The notes under the pieces are model-generated. The model had not been told where the DNA came from and made no database searches. It worked only from the letters and a program-made list of their open reading frames with translations. Made by a program: the position numbers and the translations under genes. Positions 49,536 through 59,478 of a DNA stretch of 64,000 nt are shown piece by piece (position 1 is the first letter of the stretch; each line of letters begins with the position of its first letter). The stretch spans positions 47,240-111,239 of the forward strand of contig CAMAQR010000007.1 of the NCBI GenBank assembly GCA_945860375.1, read 5' to 3'. Source of the DNA: Pseudorhodobacter antarcticus (GTDB lineage Bacteria; Pseudomonadota; Alphaproteobacteria; Rhodobacterales; Rhodobacteraceae).

Positions 49536-51920
49536 TCAAGCCAAACCGGCAACGCGCATCAGTTGCGCCGCCGCCGATTCCGCCAGCTTTTCGCGGCCTT
49601 TGCCATCAACGGGCACCTTGCCCGGCTCCAGAAACAGGGGGGCAGCCAAGGGCGAGGGCCGGTCCAGCCGAATATGATCGATATGCGGGCCAATTTGGGC
49701 CAGCATGTCGTCAAGCCGTTGATAATCAACAAGGCCCCGCATCGCCTCTTCGCGGGTGATGGCCAGCATCAGGTGGTTTGGATCGTACTTTCGCAGGGTT
49801 TCGTAAAGAATGTCTGAAGAAAATGTCGCCTGCCGCCCCGATTTGCGCCGTCCTTGATGCGTGCGTTCAATCAGCCCGGCGATGATGGCGGTGTTGCGAA
49901 ACGTTCGCTTCATCACGGCGTTGCCCGCCAGCCATGTTTCCAGATCGTGGCGCAGGGTGTCGCGGTCCAACAGCCGCGCGGGATCAGTGACGGGTTCCAG
50001 CCCCCAGATCAGCGTCGCGTAATCGGTCGCCACAAAACCCAAAGGCGCAAGCCCTTGATCTTCCATCCGTTTGGTCAGCAGCAGGCCCAAGGTTTGCTGC
50101 GCATTGCGGCCCGCAAAACCGTAAACGCACAGATGATGCCGCGCCTCATAGGGGAAGGTTTCGATCAGCAGCCGCCCCGGTTCGGGCAGCCGCGACAGTT
50201 CGCGCTGCATCAGCAGCCATTGCGCGGTGTGACGGGGCAGGGCGGGCCATGCAGGCGCTTGAAAAATCTGTAAAATCCGCTCGGCCAGCACGGTGGAGGT
50301 GGCGAATTTGGTGCCCGAAAACACCGCCAGCTTCGGATCGCGCCCCGGCGTCCGCGTGACCTCGACTGTCATCTCGTGCAGCCCTTCATAGCGCACCACC
50401 TGACCGCCGATCAGAAAGGTATCGCCGGGCGTCAAGGTGCTGGCGAAGGCCTCTTCCACCTCGCCCAAAGCTGTGCCGCCCAAACGCCCCTTCAACCGCA
50501 CTTTCAGGGTTTCGGTGTCGATGATGGTGCCCAGATTCTGGCGGATGACGGCGGCGGTGCGCGGATCGCGCAGGTGCCACAACCCATTGGTTTGCTTTAA
50601 CCTTTGCCAACGGTCATAGGCGCGCAACGCATAGCCCCCGGTGGCCACGAAGTCGAGACAAGCGTCGAATGCGGGTCGGGTCAGGGCGGCATAGGGACCG
50701 GCGGAAACCACCTCGGCATAAAGCGCATCCGCATCGAACGGCGCGGCGCAGGCACATTGCAAAAGATATTGGCACAGCACATCGCGGGGGCCGGGGCCGC
50801 GCGGTTCGCCGTCCAATGTGCGGGCGCGCACCGCGTCCAGTGCCGCCTGACATTCCACCACTTCAAACCGGTTTGCGGGCACCAGAAGCGCCTTCGACGG
50901 CGCGTTGTAGCGGTGGTTGGCGCGGCCAATGCGTTGCACCAACCGCTTGACGTTCTTGGGTGCACCGACCTGAATGACCAGATCAACGTCGCCCCAGTCG
51001 ATCCCCAAATCAAGGCTGCCGGTGCAGACCACGGCGCGCAGCGACCCTGCTGCCATCGCCTGTTCGACCCGGTCGCGCTGTTCGCGGGAAAGCGAGCCGT
51101 GATGAATGCCGATGGGCAGGGCGTCTTCATTCTGCAGCCACAGGTTATAGAAGAAAATCTCGGCCTGCGCGCGGGTGTTGTGAAAGATCAGCGTGGTCTT
51201 ATGGCGTTGAACTTGCTGCAATATGTCGGGAATGGCATAGCGGCCACCGCCGCCTGACCATGGTGGTGGCGTGTCTGTCACCAGCATGGAAATATCGGGA
51301 TCAGGGCCGGGATCGGCCTGCAAGATTTGGCACTCCGCCCCCAAAAAGCGGGCCAAAGCGGGCGGGTCTTCGACCGTCGCCGACAGACCGACACGCCGCA
51401 AGCCCGGCGACAGGCTGGCAAGCCGCGCCAGACACAGCATCAGTTGATCGCCGCGCTTGGATTCGGCCAGAGCATGGATTTCGTCCACGATCACCCGCTG
51501 CAACCCGGCGAAAATCCGCGGTGCGTCTTCATAAGACAGCAGCAGCGCAAGGCTTTCGGGTGTCGTCAGCAGGATATGCGGCGGATCGGCGCGCTGGCGG
51601 CGGCGCTGGGTGTAGGTGGTGTCGCCGGTGCGATCCTCGATGCGAATCGGCAGGCCCGCGCCCTCTACAGGGCGGCGCAGGTTGCGGCGGATGTCGGACG
51701 TCAGCGCCTTCAAAGGCGAAATATACAGCGTGTGCAGTCCCTTATACCCACCGTCTGCCAGTTCGGCCAGCGACGGCAGAAACCCTGCCAGCGTTTTGCC
51801 ACCCCCCGTGGGTGCAATCAGCAGGGTCGATGCATCGCTTGCACGCGCCAGCATATCCATCTGATGCGGGTGCAGGGTCCAGCCTTGGCCGGCGAACCAA
51901 TGGTGCAAAGCGGGGTTCAT
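49536..51920 (-). CDS. ligase-associated DNA damage response DEXH-box helicase, Lhr-like (794 aa)
   Basis: A superfamily 2 helicase with Q motif HPHQ, Walker A APTGGGKT (36-43), TTPESLALLLS, DEIH (146-149), SATVEDP (motif III), HNTRAQAEIF, GSLDLGIDWGDVDLVIQVGAPKNVKRLVQRIGRANHR (motifs V-VI, given here as the family block) and the Lhr-specific C-terminal winged-helix/beta-barrel region. Its length agrees with the bacterial 'ligase-associated' group (about 800-820). It remodels nucleic acids in DNA repair. The usual ATP-dependent ligase and exonuclease partners are not next to it. Only pdeM follows. Confidence 0.93.
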   Translation of the reverse strand: MNPALHHWFAGQGWTLHPHQMDMLARASDASTLLIAPTGGGKTLAGFLPSLAELADGGYKGLHTLYISPLKALTSDIRRNLRRPVEGAGLPIRIEDRTGDTTYTQRRRQRADPPHILLTTPESLALLLSYEDAPRIFAGLQRVIVDEIHALAESKRGDQLMLCLARLASLSPGLRRVGLSATVEDPPALARFLGAECQILQADPGPDPDISMLVTDTPPPWSGGGGRYAIPDILQQVQRHKTTLIFHNTRAQAEIFFYNLWLQNEDALPIGIHHGSLSREQRDRVEQAMAAGSLRAVVCTGSLDLGIDWGDVDLVIQVGAPKNVKRLVQRIGRANHRYNAPSKALLVPANRFEVVECQAALDAVRARTLDGEPRGPGPRDVLCQYLLQCACAAPFDADALYAEVVSAGPYAALTRPAFDACLDFVATGGYALRAYDRWQRLKQTNGLWHLRDPRTAAVIRQNLGTIIDTETLKVRLKGRLGGTALGEVEEAFASTLTPGDTFLIGGQVVRYEGLHEMTVEVTRTPGRDPKLAVFSGTKFATSTVLAERILQIFQAPAWPALPRHTAQWLLMQRELSRLPEPGRLLIETFPYEARHHLCVYGFAGRNAQQTLGLLLTKRMEDQGLAPLGFVATDYATLIWGLEPVTDPARLLDRDTLRHDLETWLAGNAVMKRTFRNTAIIAGLIERTHQGRRKSGRQATFSSDILYETLRKYDPNHLMLAITREEAMRGLVDYQRLDDMLAQIGPHIDHIRLDRPSPLAAPLFLEPGKVPVDGKGREKLAESAAAQLMRVAGLA

Positions 51921-51995
51921 GGGCGGAACCTAGGGCGCAGGCATTCAAAGGGAAAGGGCTTGCTGATTGCGCTGTCAAAGCCTACTCCTGCGGCC

Positions 51996-52808
51996 ATGAA
52001 AATCCTGTTTCTTGGCGATGTGATGGGGCGCGCGGGGCGTGCTGCGATCACCGAGCGGCTTCCCGGTCTGCGCACCGCGTGGGGCCTTGATTTCGTTGTG
52101 GTCAATGGCGAGAACGCGTCACAGGGCGCGGGTCTGACTGCCGAGCACGCGCGGGTGCTGCTGCAGGCGGGGGCGGATTGTCTGACGCTGGGCGACCATG
52201 CCTTTGACCAGAAAGACATGTTGCAGTTCATCGAACAGGAAAACCGCATCATCCGGCCTTTGAACTTCTCCAAGGTGGCCCCCGGACGCGGCGTGAAGAT
52301 TTTTGACGCCACCCAAGGCCGCAAGGTGCTGGTGGCGCAGGTCTTGGGGCAGGTGTTCATGAAACGGCCCTTTGACGATCCCTTCAGCGCCATCGAAACC
52401 ATCCTGAAAACCCACCGCATCGGCGGCTTGGTGCAGGCGGCGATTGTCGATGTGCATGCCGAGGCGACGTCGGAAAAGATGGCGATGGGGCATTGGTGCG
52501 ACGGACAGGCCTCGCTTGTCGTGGGCACCCATACCCATGTGCCGACCGGGGACGCGCAGATTTTGGCGGGCGGCACCGCCTATCTGACCGATGCCGGCAT
52601 GTGCGGCGACTATAATTCCGTGATTGGCATGGAAAAGCTGGAACCGTTGCGGCGGTTTATCACCGGCATGTCCAGCGCCCGTTTCACCCCTGCCGAAGGC
52701 CCGGCCACGCTGTCGGGCGTCTATGTCGAAACCGACGACCGCACGGGTAAGGCATTGAAAGTGCGCATGATCCGCAACGGCGGGTTGCTGGAACAGGCCG
52801 CCCCATGA
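51996..52808 (+). CDS. YmdB-family metallophosphoesterase (270 aa)
   Basis: The protein has the TIGR00282/YmdB pattern: MKILFLGDVMGRAGR, VVVNGENASQGAGLT, LGDHAFDQKD, VDVHAEATSEKMAMGHWCDG and VGTHTHVPTGDAQIL, which supply the metal ligands. YmdB of Bacillus is a 2',3'-cyclic-nucleotide phosphodiesterase. The substrate here is not proven. The ATG at 51996 is the family start. It lies 75 bases from the divergent helicase gene, and the stop overlaps the next gene by four bases. Confidence 0.92.
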   Translation: MKILFLGDVMGRAGRAAITERLPGLRTAWGLDFVVVNGENASQGAGLTAEHARVLLQAGADCLTLGDHAFDQKDMLQFIEQENRIIRPLNFSKVAPGRGVKIFDATQGRKVLVAQVLGQVFMKRPFDDPFSAIETILKTHRIGGLVQAAIVDVHAEATSEKMAMGHWCDGQASLVVGTHTHVPTGDAQILAGGTAYLTDAGMCGDYNSVIGMEKLEPLRRFITGMSSARFTPAEGPATLSGVYVETDDRTGKALKVRMIRNGGLLEQAAP

Positions 52809-53698
52809 GCCCGCGTTGGCTTTATCCTGCCATGCTGCTGGCGATGGGTCTGGGCTGGGGGCTGACGCAGCCCTTGGGCAAGATTGCGGCCAGCACCGGG
52901 CATCCGCCCTTTGGGCTGATCTTCTGGCAGTTGGTGATTTGTACGCTTGTACTGGGCGCGCTGACCCTGATCCGGGGCAAGGGTCTGGCCACCACACCTG
53001 CCGCATTGCAGTTTTATGTCGTGGTGGCCGTGATGGGCACGCTGATCCCGAACGCCAGCTTTTACATCTCGGTGGTGCGGTTGCCGTCGGGGATCATGTC
53101 GATCCTGATTTCGATGGTGCCGCTGCTGGCTTTCCCCATCGCGCTGGCTTTGGGAACGGATCAATTCTCGACGCGTCGTCTGGGCGGCCTTGCCTTGGGC
53201 TTGACCGGCGTGTTGCTGATTGCCCTGCCAAGCGCCAGCCTGCCCGATCCGGCGATGGCGGCATTCCTGCCGCTGGCCATGGTCGGGCCCCTGTTTTACG
53301 CGCTGGAAAGCACCTATGTCGCCCGCGTTGGCACCTTTGGCATGGACGCGGTGCAGGCGATGTTTGGTGCGTCTTTGGTGGGGCTGGTGCTGTGTGTGCC
53401 GGTGATGCTGACTTTGGGTCATTGGTTCCCGATGCCCTTGCCGCCGGGGCGGGTCGAATGGGCGTTGATCGCCTCCAGCGCCTTGCACGCGCTGCTGTAT
53501 TCCAGTTTCGTCTGGCTTGCGGCCCATGCCGGGGCGGTGTTTGCGTCGCAGTGCAGCTATATCGTCACCGCGTCCGGCGTGGTCTGGGCGATGCTGATTT
53601 TGGGCGAACGCTTTAGCCCTTGGGTCTGGGCAGCGGCACTGGTGATGCTGGCGGGGCTGGCGCTGGTTCAGCCCCGGATCAGGGTCGTTGAGGGTTGA
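52805..53698 (+). CDS. EamA/DMT family transporter (297 aa)
   Basis: Ten hydrophobic segments in two EamA-like halves (for example PAMLLAMGLGWGLTQP, FYVVVAVMGTLIPNASFYIS, LGGLALGLTGVLLIALP; second half from about residue 155) identify a drug/metabolite transporter-type exporter of the inner membrane. The substrate is unknown. ATGA overlap with the phosphoesterase gene suggests cotranscription. Confidence 0.9.
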   Translation: MSPRWLYPAMLLAMGLGWGLTQPLGKIAASTGHPPFGLIFWQLVICTLVLGALTLIRGKGLATTPAALQFYVVVAVMGTLIPNASFYISVVRLPSGIMSILISMVPLLAFPIALALGTDQFSTRRLGGLALGLTGVLLIALPSASLPDPAMAAFLPLAMVGPLFYALESTYVARVGTFGMDAVQAMFGASLVGLVLCVPVMLTLGHWFPMPLPPGRVEWALIASSALHALLYSSFVWLAAHAGAVFASQCSYIVTASGVVWAMLILGERFSPWVWAAALVMLAGLALVQPRIRVVEG

Positions 53699-53784
53699 AC
53701 TGATACCCGCCTGACTTTGTCGAGACTGTTCTTTGCTTGTCGCGCGGCTTTGCCATAAAGGGTGTGCGCAGACCGGAGGCTTCC

Positions 53785-55560
53785 ATGATCGGACTTGAGT
53801 TCAGCCAGAATTCCCAAGCCATTGTGGCCTTGTTGATCCTTGCCGGCATGTTTGCGCTGTTTGTGCGCGAAACCTACCCGGTTGAGGTGACGGCAATTGG
53901 TGGGGCGGCGCTGATGCTGATCCTTGGCATCCTGCCGGTCAAGGCGGGGGTAGAGGTGCTGTCGAACTCGGCACCCTGGACCATCGTGCTGATGTTCTTG
54001 CTGATGGGCGGGCTGGTGCGCACCGGCGCGGTCGAGATGATCATCGGGCTTGCCGAAAGCCACATCACCCGGCGGCCCAAGCTGACCATCGTGGCCCTGT
54101 TCGGCTTCGTCGCCTGCGCCTCCGCCGTGATGAACAACACCCCCTTGGTGGCGGTGATGATCCCCGTGGTGATCCAGATTGCCAAAAGAATCGGCACCGC
54201 CCCATCCAAGTTGTTGATCCCGCTGTCTTACATGACAGTGATGGGCGGCATGATGTCCTTGATCGGCACCTCGACCAACCTGTTGGTGGACGGGGTGGCG
54301 GTGAAGGCGGGGCTCCAGCATTTCTCGATCTTCGAGATCATGCCGCTGGGCATCGCGGTCACGCTGACGGGGGGGGCGTTCCTGCTGTTGTTTGGCAACC
54401 GGCTGCTGCCGGTGCGCCAGTCCATGGGCGCCTTGCTGGGCGACCGCAAGAAGATGAAATACTTCACCGAAGTTGCCATCCCCGAAGACTCGCAACTGAT
54501 CGGGCAGTCGGTGCTGGAGGTGGCGCAGTTCAAACGATCCGGCGTGCGGGTGATCGACGTTCTGCGCGGTGATGCCAGCTTGCGGCGCGATCTGGCCCCG
54601 GTGGTTCTGGCGGCGGGCGACCGCGTGGTGCTGCGCACCGAGATGTCCGAACTGCTGGGCATGCAGGAAAACAAGGAACTGCGGATGGTGGACAAGCTGT
54701 CCTCGGTGCAGACCGAAACGGTGGAGGTTCTGATTTCACCCGGTTGCCGGATGATCGGGCGCACCTTGGGCGAAATGCGGATCCGGCGGCGCTATGGTGT
54801 CTATGTTCTGGCCGCACACCGCCGCAGCCAGAACATCGGGCGGCTGGACGAGCTGGAGGTGCAGGTCGGCGACACCCTGCTGCTGGAAGGCTCGATCGAG
54901 GACATTCAGCGCCTTGCCACCGATATGGAGCTCTTGGACATCAGCCACCCCACCCACAAGGCCTACCGCCGCACCAAGGCCCCGATTGCGATTGCGGCGC
55001 TGCTGGGGGTGGTGGTGCTGTCGTCCTTTGACGTGGCCCCGATCATGGCGCTGGGTCTGGTGGCGGTGGCGGTGATTTTCCTGACCGGCTGCATCGACTC
55101 GGACGAGGCGTTTACCTTCGTCGATGGCCGTTTGCTGGCGATGATTTTCGCCATGCTGGCGGTGGGCGAGGGTTTGGATCAATCGGGGGCTGTCGGGATG
55201 ATCGTGGGCGCGGTCAGCCCGTGGATGACCACAATGACACCCTTTGTGCTGATCCTCTGCGTTTACCTGCTGGGCCTGATCCTGACCGAGTTTCTCTCCA
55301 ACAACGCCGTGGCGGTGATCTACACCCCGATTGCCATCGAATTGGCGCAAAATCTGGGCCACGATTCGCGCCCCTTCGTGGTGGCGGTGATGTTTTCGGC
55401 GACCTTGGCCTTTGCCACCCCCATTGGCTACCAGACCAACATGATGGTCTACGGGCCGGGCGGCTATAGATTCTCGGATTACGTCAAGGTCGGCCTGCCG
55501 TTGAACATCCTCATCTGGCTGGTGTGTTCGGCGCTGATCCCGCTGATCTGGCCGCTGTAG
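53785..55560 (+). CDS. SLC13-family permease with two RCK_C domains (591 aa)
   Basis: N-terminal membrane helices (about 10-190) with MNNTPLVAVMIPV and GTSTNLLVDG are the signature of divalent anion:sodium symporters. In the centre (about 210-380) are two TrkA_C/RCK_C regulatory domains (VAIPEDSQLIGQSVLEV; ISPGCRMIGRTLGEM). The second membrane half follows with LSNNAVAVIYTPIAIELA and FATPIGYQTNMMVYGPGGYRF. It likely moves an anion such as sulfate or a dicarboxylate into the cell. The ATG at 53785 has GGAGG at 53774-53778. It is separated from the DMT gene by 86 bases. Confidence 0.92.
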   Translation: MIGLEFSQNSQAIVALLILAGMFALFVRETYPVEVTAIGGAALMLILGILPVKAGVEVLSNSAPWTIVLMFLLMGGLVRTGAVEMIIGLAESHITRRPKLTIVALFGFVACASAVMNNTPLVAVMIPVVIQIAKRIGTAPSKLLIPLSYMTVMGGMMSLIGTSTNLLVDGVAVKAGLQHFSIFEIMPLGIAVTLTGGAFLLLFGNRLLPVRQSMGALLGDRKKMKYFTEVAIPEDSQLIGQSVLEVAQFKRSGVRVIDVLRGDASLRRDLAPVVLAAGDRVVLRTEMSELLGMQENKELRMVDKLSSVQTETVEVLISPGCRMIGRTLGEMRIRRRYGVYVLAAHRRSQNIGRLDELEVQVGDTLLLEGSIEDIQRLATDMELLDISHPTHKAYRRTKAPIAIAALLGVVVLSSFDVAPIMALGLVAVAVIFLTGCIDSDEAFTFVDGRLLAMIFAMLAVGEGLDQSGAVGMIVGAVSPWMTTMTPFVLILCVYLLGLILTEFLSNNAVAVIYTPIAIELAQNLGHDSRPFVVAVMFSATLAFATPIGYQTNMMVYGPGGYRFSDYVKVGLPLNILIWLVCSALIPLIWPL

Positions 55561-55628
55561 CGCCGGGGTTGCGGTTCGCCCCCCGGCTGGTGTAAGGCAA
55601 CCCATCACCGAAAGCGGAGTTTTGGGTC

Positions 55629-56372
55629 ATGGCAGGCCATTCTAAATGGGCAAACATTCAGCATCGCAAGGGCAAGCAGGACAAACTGCGCTCGAAGATG
55701 TTTTCCAAGCTGGCAAAGGAAATCACCGTTGCCGCCAAGATGGGCATGCCCGACATTGACATGAACCCGCGCTTGCGGCTGGCCGTCAAGGCCGCGAAGT
55801 CGGTGTCGATGCCCAAGGACGTGATCGACCGCGCCATCAAGAAATCGCAGTTGGGCGACGGGGCCGATTACACCGAAATCCGCTATGAGGGTTACGGCGT
55901 CAACGGCATCTCGATCATGGTCGAGGCGATGACCGACAACCTGAACCGCACCGCGTCGAACGTGCGCAGCTATTTCACCAAATGCGGTGGCAATCTGGGG
56001 CAGACCGGATCGGTCAGCCACGGCTTTGACCGGGTGGGCGAGGTGTCTTATCCCGCCTCGGCCGGGTCCGCCGATGACATCATGATGGCGGCACTGGATG
56101 CAGGCGCGGATGATGTGGAGTCGGACGAAGACGGTCACTGGATTTACTGCGCCTTTGACGCTCTGAACGACGTCTCGGACGCGCTGGAAAAAGCGCTGGG
56201 CGAGTCGCTGGAATCCAAGCTGATCTGGAAGGCGCAAGTGCTGACCGATGTTGATCTCGACACCGCGACCAAACTGATGCGGCTGATCGACATGCTGGAA
56301 GAAGACGACGACGTGCAGACCGTGACGCACAACTTCGACATGTCGGACGAAGTGGCGGCACAGCTGGGTTAA
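55629..56372 (+). CDS. yebC: YebC/PmpR family protein (247 aa)
   Basis: The opening [27 protein letters not shown] and the motifs [29 protein letters not shown] and [19 protein letters not shown] are diagnostic of YebC. These proteins are annotated as transcriptional regulators. Some members were more recently tied to translation of proline-rich stretches. The protein is full length and acidic at the C-terminus. The terminator at 56482-56506 closes the unit. Confidence 0.96.
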   Translation: MAGHSKWANIQHRKGKQDKLRSKMFSKLAKEITVAAKMGMPDIDMNPRLRLAVKAAKSVSMPKDVIDRAIKKSQLGDGADYTEIRYEGYGVNGISIMVEAMTDNLNRTASNVRSYFTKCGGNLGQTGSVSHGFDRVGEVSYPASAGSADDIMMAALDAGADDVESDEDGHWIYCAFDALNDVSDALEKALGESLESKLIWKAQVLTDVDLDTATKLMRLIDMLEEDDDVQTVTHNFDMSDEVAAQLG

Positions 56373-56481
56373 GGTGTGGCGGGTCAATGACTTACCCCGC
56401 CCGCATACTTGGGCGGGTGTATCACCCACTACCCGCCCAAAGCCCATCGCAGGGTGGGTCATTGACCCACCATCCTCCCAA

Positions 56482-56506
56482 AGCCGCGCTCCCCGCGCGG
56501 CTTTTT
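56482..56506 (+). terminator. Rho-independent terminator after yebC
   Basis: AGCCGCGC (56482-56489), five-base loop, GCGCGGCT (56495-56502), then a run of T (56502-56506). A strong GC stem with a short U tract. Confidence 0.9.
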
Positions 56507-56912
56507 CATAGCGCCTCGGCACAGAAAAGGGGCGCGCGTAATGGGTGCGCAACTGGGCCTTCATCTGGCCGCAGGTGCTGCGCGGACATCCAAGCCAAGC
56601 CCCAAAGCGCGGTCTGCGCTGCGTTCTGTGCTTGAAAAGTTTTCCGTCGGTCCACTTGCCGCGATCCCAAGATAAACCTCATCGGCATATCGGTTGGTCA
56701 TGGGTTGAGCATGGCATGACTGCAACTGACAACCGTTGTCTGCAAAACACCGAAGGCGGTTCCCCAAGCCTGCCTGTTATAGCGACTTCACTCTGCCCCA
56801 CACAGCGCAACCAAGGCCGCGATGGCCCCAAATCGTTAAAAATCCCTTAATTCCACCACCCCAACCCCCTGATCCCACACAATAAAAATTCGGTCCCAAC
56901 TCGGGACCGCCC
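56507..56912. other. gap between yebC and argP without a recognised gene
   Basis: Short frames on both strands lack family resemblance or a ribosome binding site. The last 80 bases are A/C-rich and T-poor on the plus strand. GGTCCCAACTCGGGACC (near 56891-56908) is a hairpin that could terminate the minus-strand argP transcript, although the T-run read on that strand is only partial. Confidence 0.4.
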
Positions 56913-57800
56913 CTATCCCCCGATCAGAACCCGCGCCGCTGCCGCCCGGATTTCACGGGTCAGCGGGGCCAAGGCCGGGGCGGTCAGGCGGGAGAATTGC
57001 CAGTGCAGCGCCACATCGAGGGGCGTGTCCGCGACCAGTTCCACCAGCCGCCCCGCGTCCAGATGCTCGGCCACCAGAACCTGCGGGTTCAATCCCCAGC
57101 CCAGACCCGCAAGGCAGGCATCGACAAAGCCCTGACTGCTGGCAAGCCGGTGGCTTGGAAAGGCCGCACGCTTTGATGCAGCCCCGATCCGGGCCGCCAC
57201 CCAGATGTCCTGCAGCCGATCCTTGTCTGAAAACGTCAGCGCGGGTGCGCCGGCAAGGCTGGCCGCCGTCACCCCGCCCGGCATCCACCGCGCGATATAA
57301 GCGGGCGAGGCCGTGGCCCGGTAGCGCAACGCCCCCAAGGGAATGGTATCGCACCCCTGCAACGGACCGGGGTGCGAGGTGATGGCCGCCGCCACCTCCC
57401 CCCGTTTCAACCAGTCTTGCGACACATCCTGATCATCAATCACCAGATCGAACAGAAACCCCTCGGTCGCCGCCAGTGCCGGGATCACCCATGTGGCCAG
57501 ACTGTCCGCATTGACCGCGATGCGCAGGGTGGCGGGGCGCGGCGACAGCCAAGGCAGGTCGGTGGCAAGGGCGCGCTCCAGCAACGTCACCTCATCATGA
57601 TGCCGGATCATCCGCAGCCCCGCCGGGGTGGCGGTGCAGGGCTGGCCCCGGCGGATCAACAAGGTGCCCGCCGTCTCCTCCAGCGCCTTGATCCGCTGCG
57701 AGATCGCCGAGGGCGTGACATGCAATTCCGCCGCCGCAAGATCGAACGATCCACGACGATGAACGGTGGCCAAAGCGGACAGTTGGGCTGCGTCGAACAT
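56913..57800 (-). CDS. argP: LysR-family regulator ArgP/LysG type (295 aa)
   Basis: An N-terminal winged helix-turn-helix (LSALATVHRRGSFDLAAAELHVTPSAISQRI) and a periplasmic-binding-type effector domain are present. The ArgP features LRIAVNADSLATWVIPAL and ISQRIKALEETAG and the divergent LysE/ArgO exporter gene identify the subgroup, which senses lysine/arginine and switches on the exporter. The length is typical. The 94-base intergenic region (57801-57894) must hold both promoters. Confidence 0.88.
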   Translation of the reverse strand: MFDAAQLSALATVHRRGSFDLAAAELHVTPSAISQRIKALEETAGTLLIRRGQPCTATPAGLRMIRHHDEVTLLERALATDLPWLSPRPATLRIAVNADSLATWVIPALAATEGFLFDLVIDDQDVSQDWLKRGEVAAAITSHPGPLQGCDTIPLGALRYRATASPAYIARWMPGGVTAASLAGAPALTFSDKDRLQDIWVAARIGAASKRAAFPSHRLASSQGFVDACLAGLGWGLNPQVLVAEHLDAGRLVELVADTPLDVALHWQFSRLTAPALAPLTREIRAAAARVLIGG

Positions 57801-57894
57801 GGCATCCTTGGATTAGGGCCGCTTAAGTCAGGGTAGAAAGATTAACTGGAATGAAGCGGCTGCCCCGCGCTAGGTCAAGTCCAAACAGGGGGCG
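57801..57894. promoter_or_regulatory. divergent promoter region of argP and the LysE/ArgO exporter
   Basis: The region is more AT-rich than its flanks around 57825-57850 and contains TTAAG and TTAAC about 20 bases apart, a possible half-palindromic LysR site. LysR regulators usually bind between themselves and the target gene. Confidence 0.45.
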
Positions 57895-58503
57895 ATGATG
57901 ATGGAAGCGGCGGTTCAGGGCTATCTGGTGGCGATCAGCCTGATCATGGCGATCGGCGCGCAGAACGCCTTTGTGCTGCGCCAAGGCTTGCGGCGCGAGC
58001 ATGTGGGGGCGGTGGTTCTGGCCTGTGCCACCTCTGACGCCATCCTGATCGCGCTTGGGGTGACAGGATTCGGCATCATGTCCGCCAAGGTGCCGTGGCT
58101 GGGCGATGCGATGCGCTGGGGCGGTGTTGCGTTCCTGCTGATTTACGGAGCTTTGCGGTTCAAGGCGGCGCTGACGGGTGGTGAGGCGTTGCGGCCCACG
58201 GTTGGCGAGGCGGCCCCTTTGGGCAAGGTGCTGGTGACTTGTCTGGTGCTGACCTGGGCCAATCCGCATGTGTATCTCGATACCGTTGTCTTGCTGGGGT
58301 CGATCTCGGCGCAGTATCCGGGGCAGCGGCTGACCTTTGGCGTGGCGGCGGCCTGCGGCAGCTTCAGCTTTTTCGCAGCGCTGGGCTATGGCGCGCGTCT
58401 TTTGGCGCCGGTGTTTGCCAACCCCAAGGCTTGGGTGGTGTTGGAGGTGGTGGTGGGCGTCACCATGTGGGCCATCGCGGCGGGGCTTGCCTTTGGCGGC
58501 TGA
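57895..58503 (+). CDS. LysE/ArgO family amino acid exporter (202 aa)
   Basis: A six-helix inner-membrane exporter with the LysE/ArgO signature IMAIGAQNAFVLRQGL (about 17-32), the ATSDAILIALGVTG helix and LTWANPHVYLDTVVLLG (about 118-134). It exports arginine or lysine and prevents their toxic build-up. It is divergent to ArgP, its likely activator. Start codons ATG-ATG-ATG at 57895-57903 make the exact start uncertain by two residues. Confidence 0.92.
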   Translation: MMMEAAVQGYLVAISLIMAIGAQNAFVLRQGLRREHVGAVVLACATSDAILIALGVTGFGIMSAKVPWLGDAMRWGGVAFLLIYGALRFKAALTGGEALRPTVGEAAPLGKVLVTCLVLTWANPHVYLDTVVLLGSISAQYPGQRLTFGVAAACGSFSFFAALGYGARLLAPVFANPKAWVVLEVVVGVTMWAIAAGLAFGG

Positions 58504-58521
58504 TCCGGGTTTGGTCCAGGC

Positions 58522-59406
58522 ATGATGCAGAAAACCGATACCGGGCGGCCCCTTGTGGGCGTGTTGTGGATGCTGGCCTCGGGCCTTTCCTTCGTGGGTG
58601 TCAACGGAATCGTGCGCTATCTGGGCACCGATTTGCCCGCCGCGCAGTCCGCGTTTTTGCGGTTCGCTTTTGGAGTGCTGTTCCTGCTGCCGATCCTGCC
58701 GGGCGTGCTGCGCGCCGGTTTTGCCCCGGGCGCGCTGCGTCTTTATGCGTGGCGGGGCGTGGCGCATACGGCGGCGGTGCTGTTCTGGTTTTACGCGATG
58801 GCGCGCATCCCGGTCGCCCATGCGACGGCGATAGGCTACCTCAATCCGGTGGTCTTGCTGGTGGTGGGATCGCTGCTGCTGGGCGAGGCGATGACGCGGC
58901 GGCGGTTGATCGCAGTAGGGGTGGCTGGTTTGGGCGCGCTGGTGGTGTTGCGGCCCGGAGTCGCGGTGGTGGGGCTGGGTCATCTGAGCCAGATCGGCGC
59001 GGCTTTGTGCTTTACGATCAGCTACTTGTTTGCCAAGCGGCTGGCTGCTGCGGCCCCGGCTTCGGTGGTGGTGGCGGTGCTGTCCTTGACAGTTGCGGTG
59101 GGGTTGGCCCCGATCGCAGCCTTGGTTTGGGTGCCGGTGACTTGGGCGCAAATGGGATGGCTGGCAGTGGTGGCGGTGCTGGCCACGGCGGGGCATTACC
59201 TGATGACGCGGGCGTTCAGCGCCGCCCCGTTCAGCGTGACGCAGCCGGTGACGTTTTTGCAATTGGTCTGGGCTGCGACCCTTGGTGCCGTGGTTTTCGG
59301 CGAACCTGTCGACGGCTATGTCCTGTTGGGGGGGGCCATGATCATCGGCGCGATTTCATGGCTGACATGGCGCGACGCTTGCGCTGCGGTGGTCCCGCAA
59401 GAATAG
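58522..59406 (+). CDS. EamA/DMT family transporter (294 aa)
   Basis: Two EamA halves with about ten membrane helices: MLASGLSFVGVNGIVRYLG, AFLRFAFGVLFLLPIL, AHATAIGYLNPVVLLVVGSLLLGEAM, and in the second half SQIGAALCFTISYLFAKRL and PVTFLQLVWAATLGAVVFGEP. It is an inner-membrane metabolite exporter of unknown substrate. It lies 18 bases after the LysE/ArgO gene on the same strand, so it may be coregulated by ArgP. The frame overlapping it in another register is a shadow. Confidence 0.9.
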   Translation: MMQKTDTGRPLVGVLWMLASGLSFVGVNGIVRYLGTDLPAAQSAFLRFAFGVLFLLPILPGVLRAGFAPGALRLYAWRGVAHTAAVLFWFYAMARIPVAHATAIGYLNPVVLLVVGSLLLGEAMTRRRLIAVGVAGLGALVVLRPGVAVVGLGHLSQIGAALCFTISYLFAKRLAAAAPASVVVAVLSLTVAVGLAPIAALVWVPVTWAQMGWLAVVAVLATAGHYLMTRAFSAAPFSVTQPVTFLQLVWAATLGAVVFGEPVDGYVLLGGAMIIGAISWLTWRDACAAVVPQE

Positions 59407-59478
59407 CGTACGCAGCATTAGCCTGCGTTAACCCCTATTTCATAGCCTCGGCCTTCACAGCGTTCTGCGGAGGTTTGC

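Noticed and set aside
51327..51995. N-terminal extension of the YmdB gene or a separate gene opposite the helicase
   Set aside because: The extension lies antisense to the helicase coding sequence, and the family start MKILFLGDVMG is at 51996.
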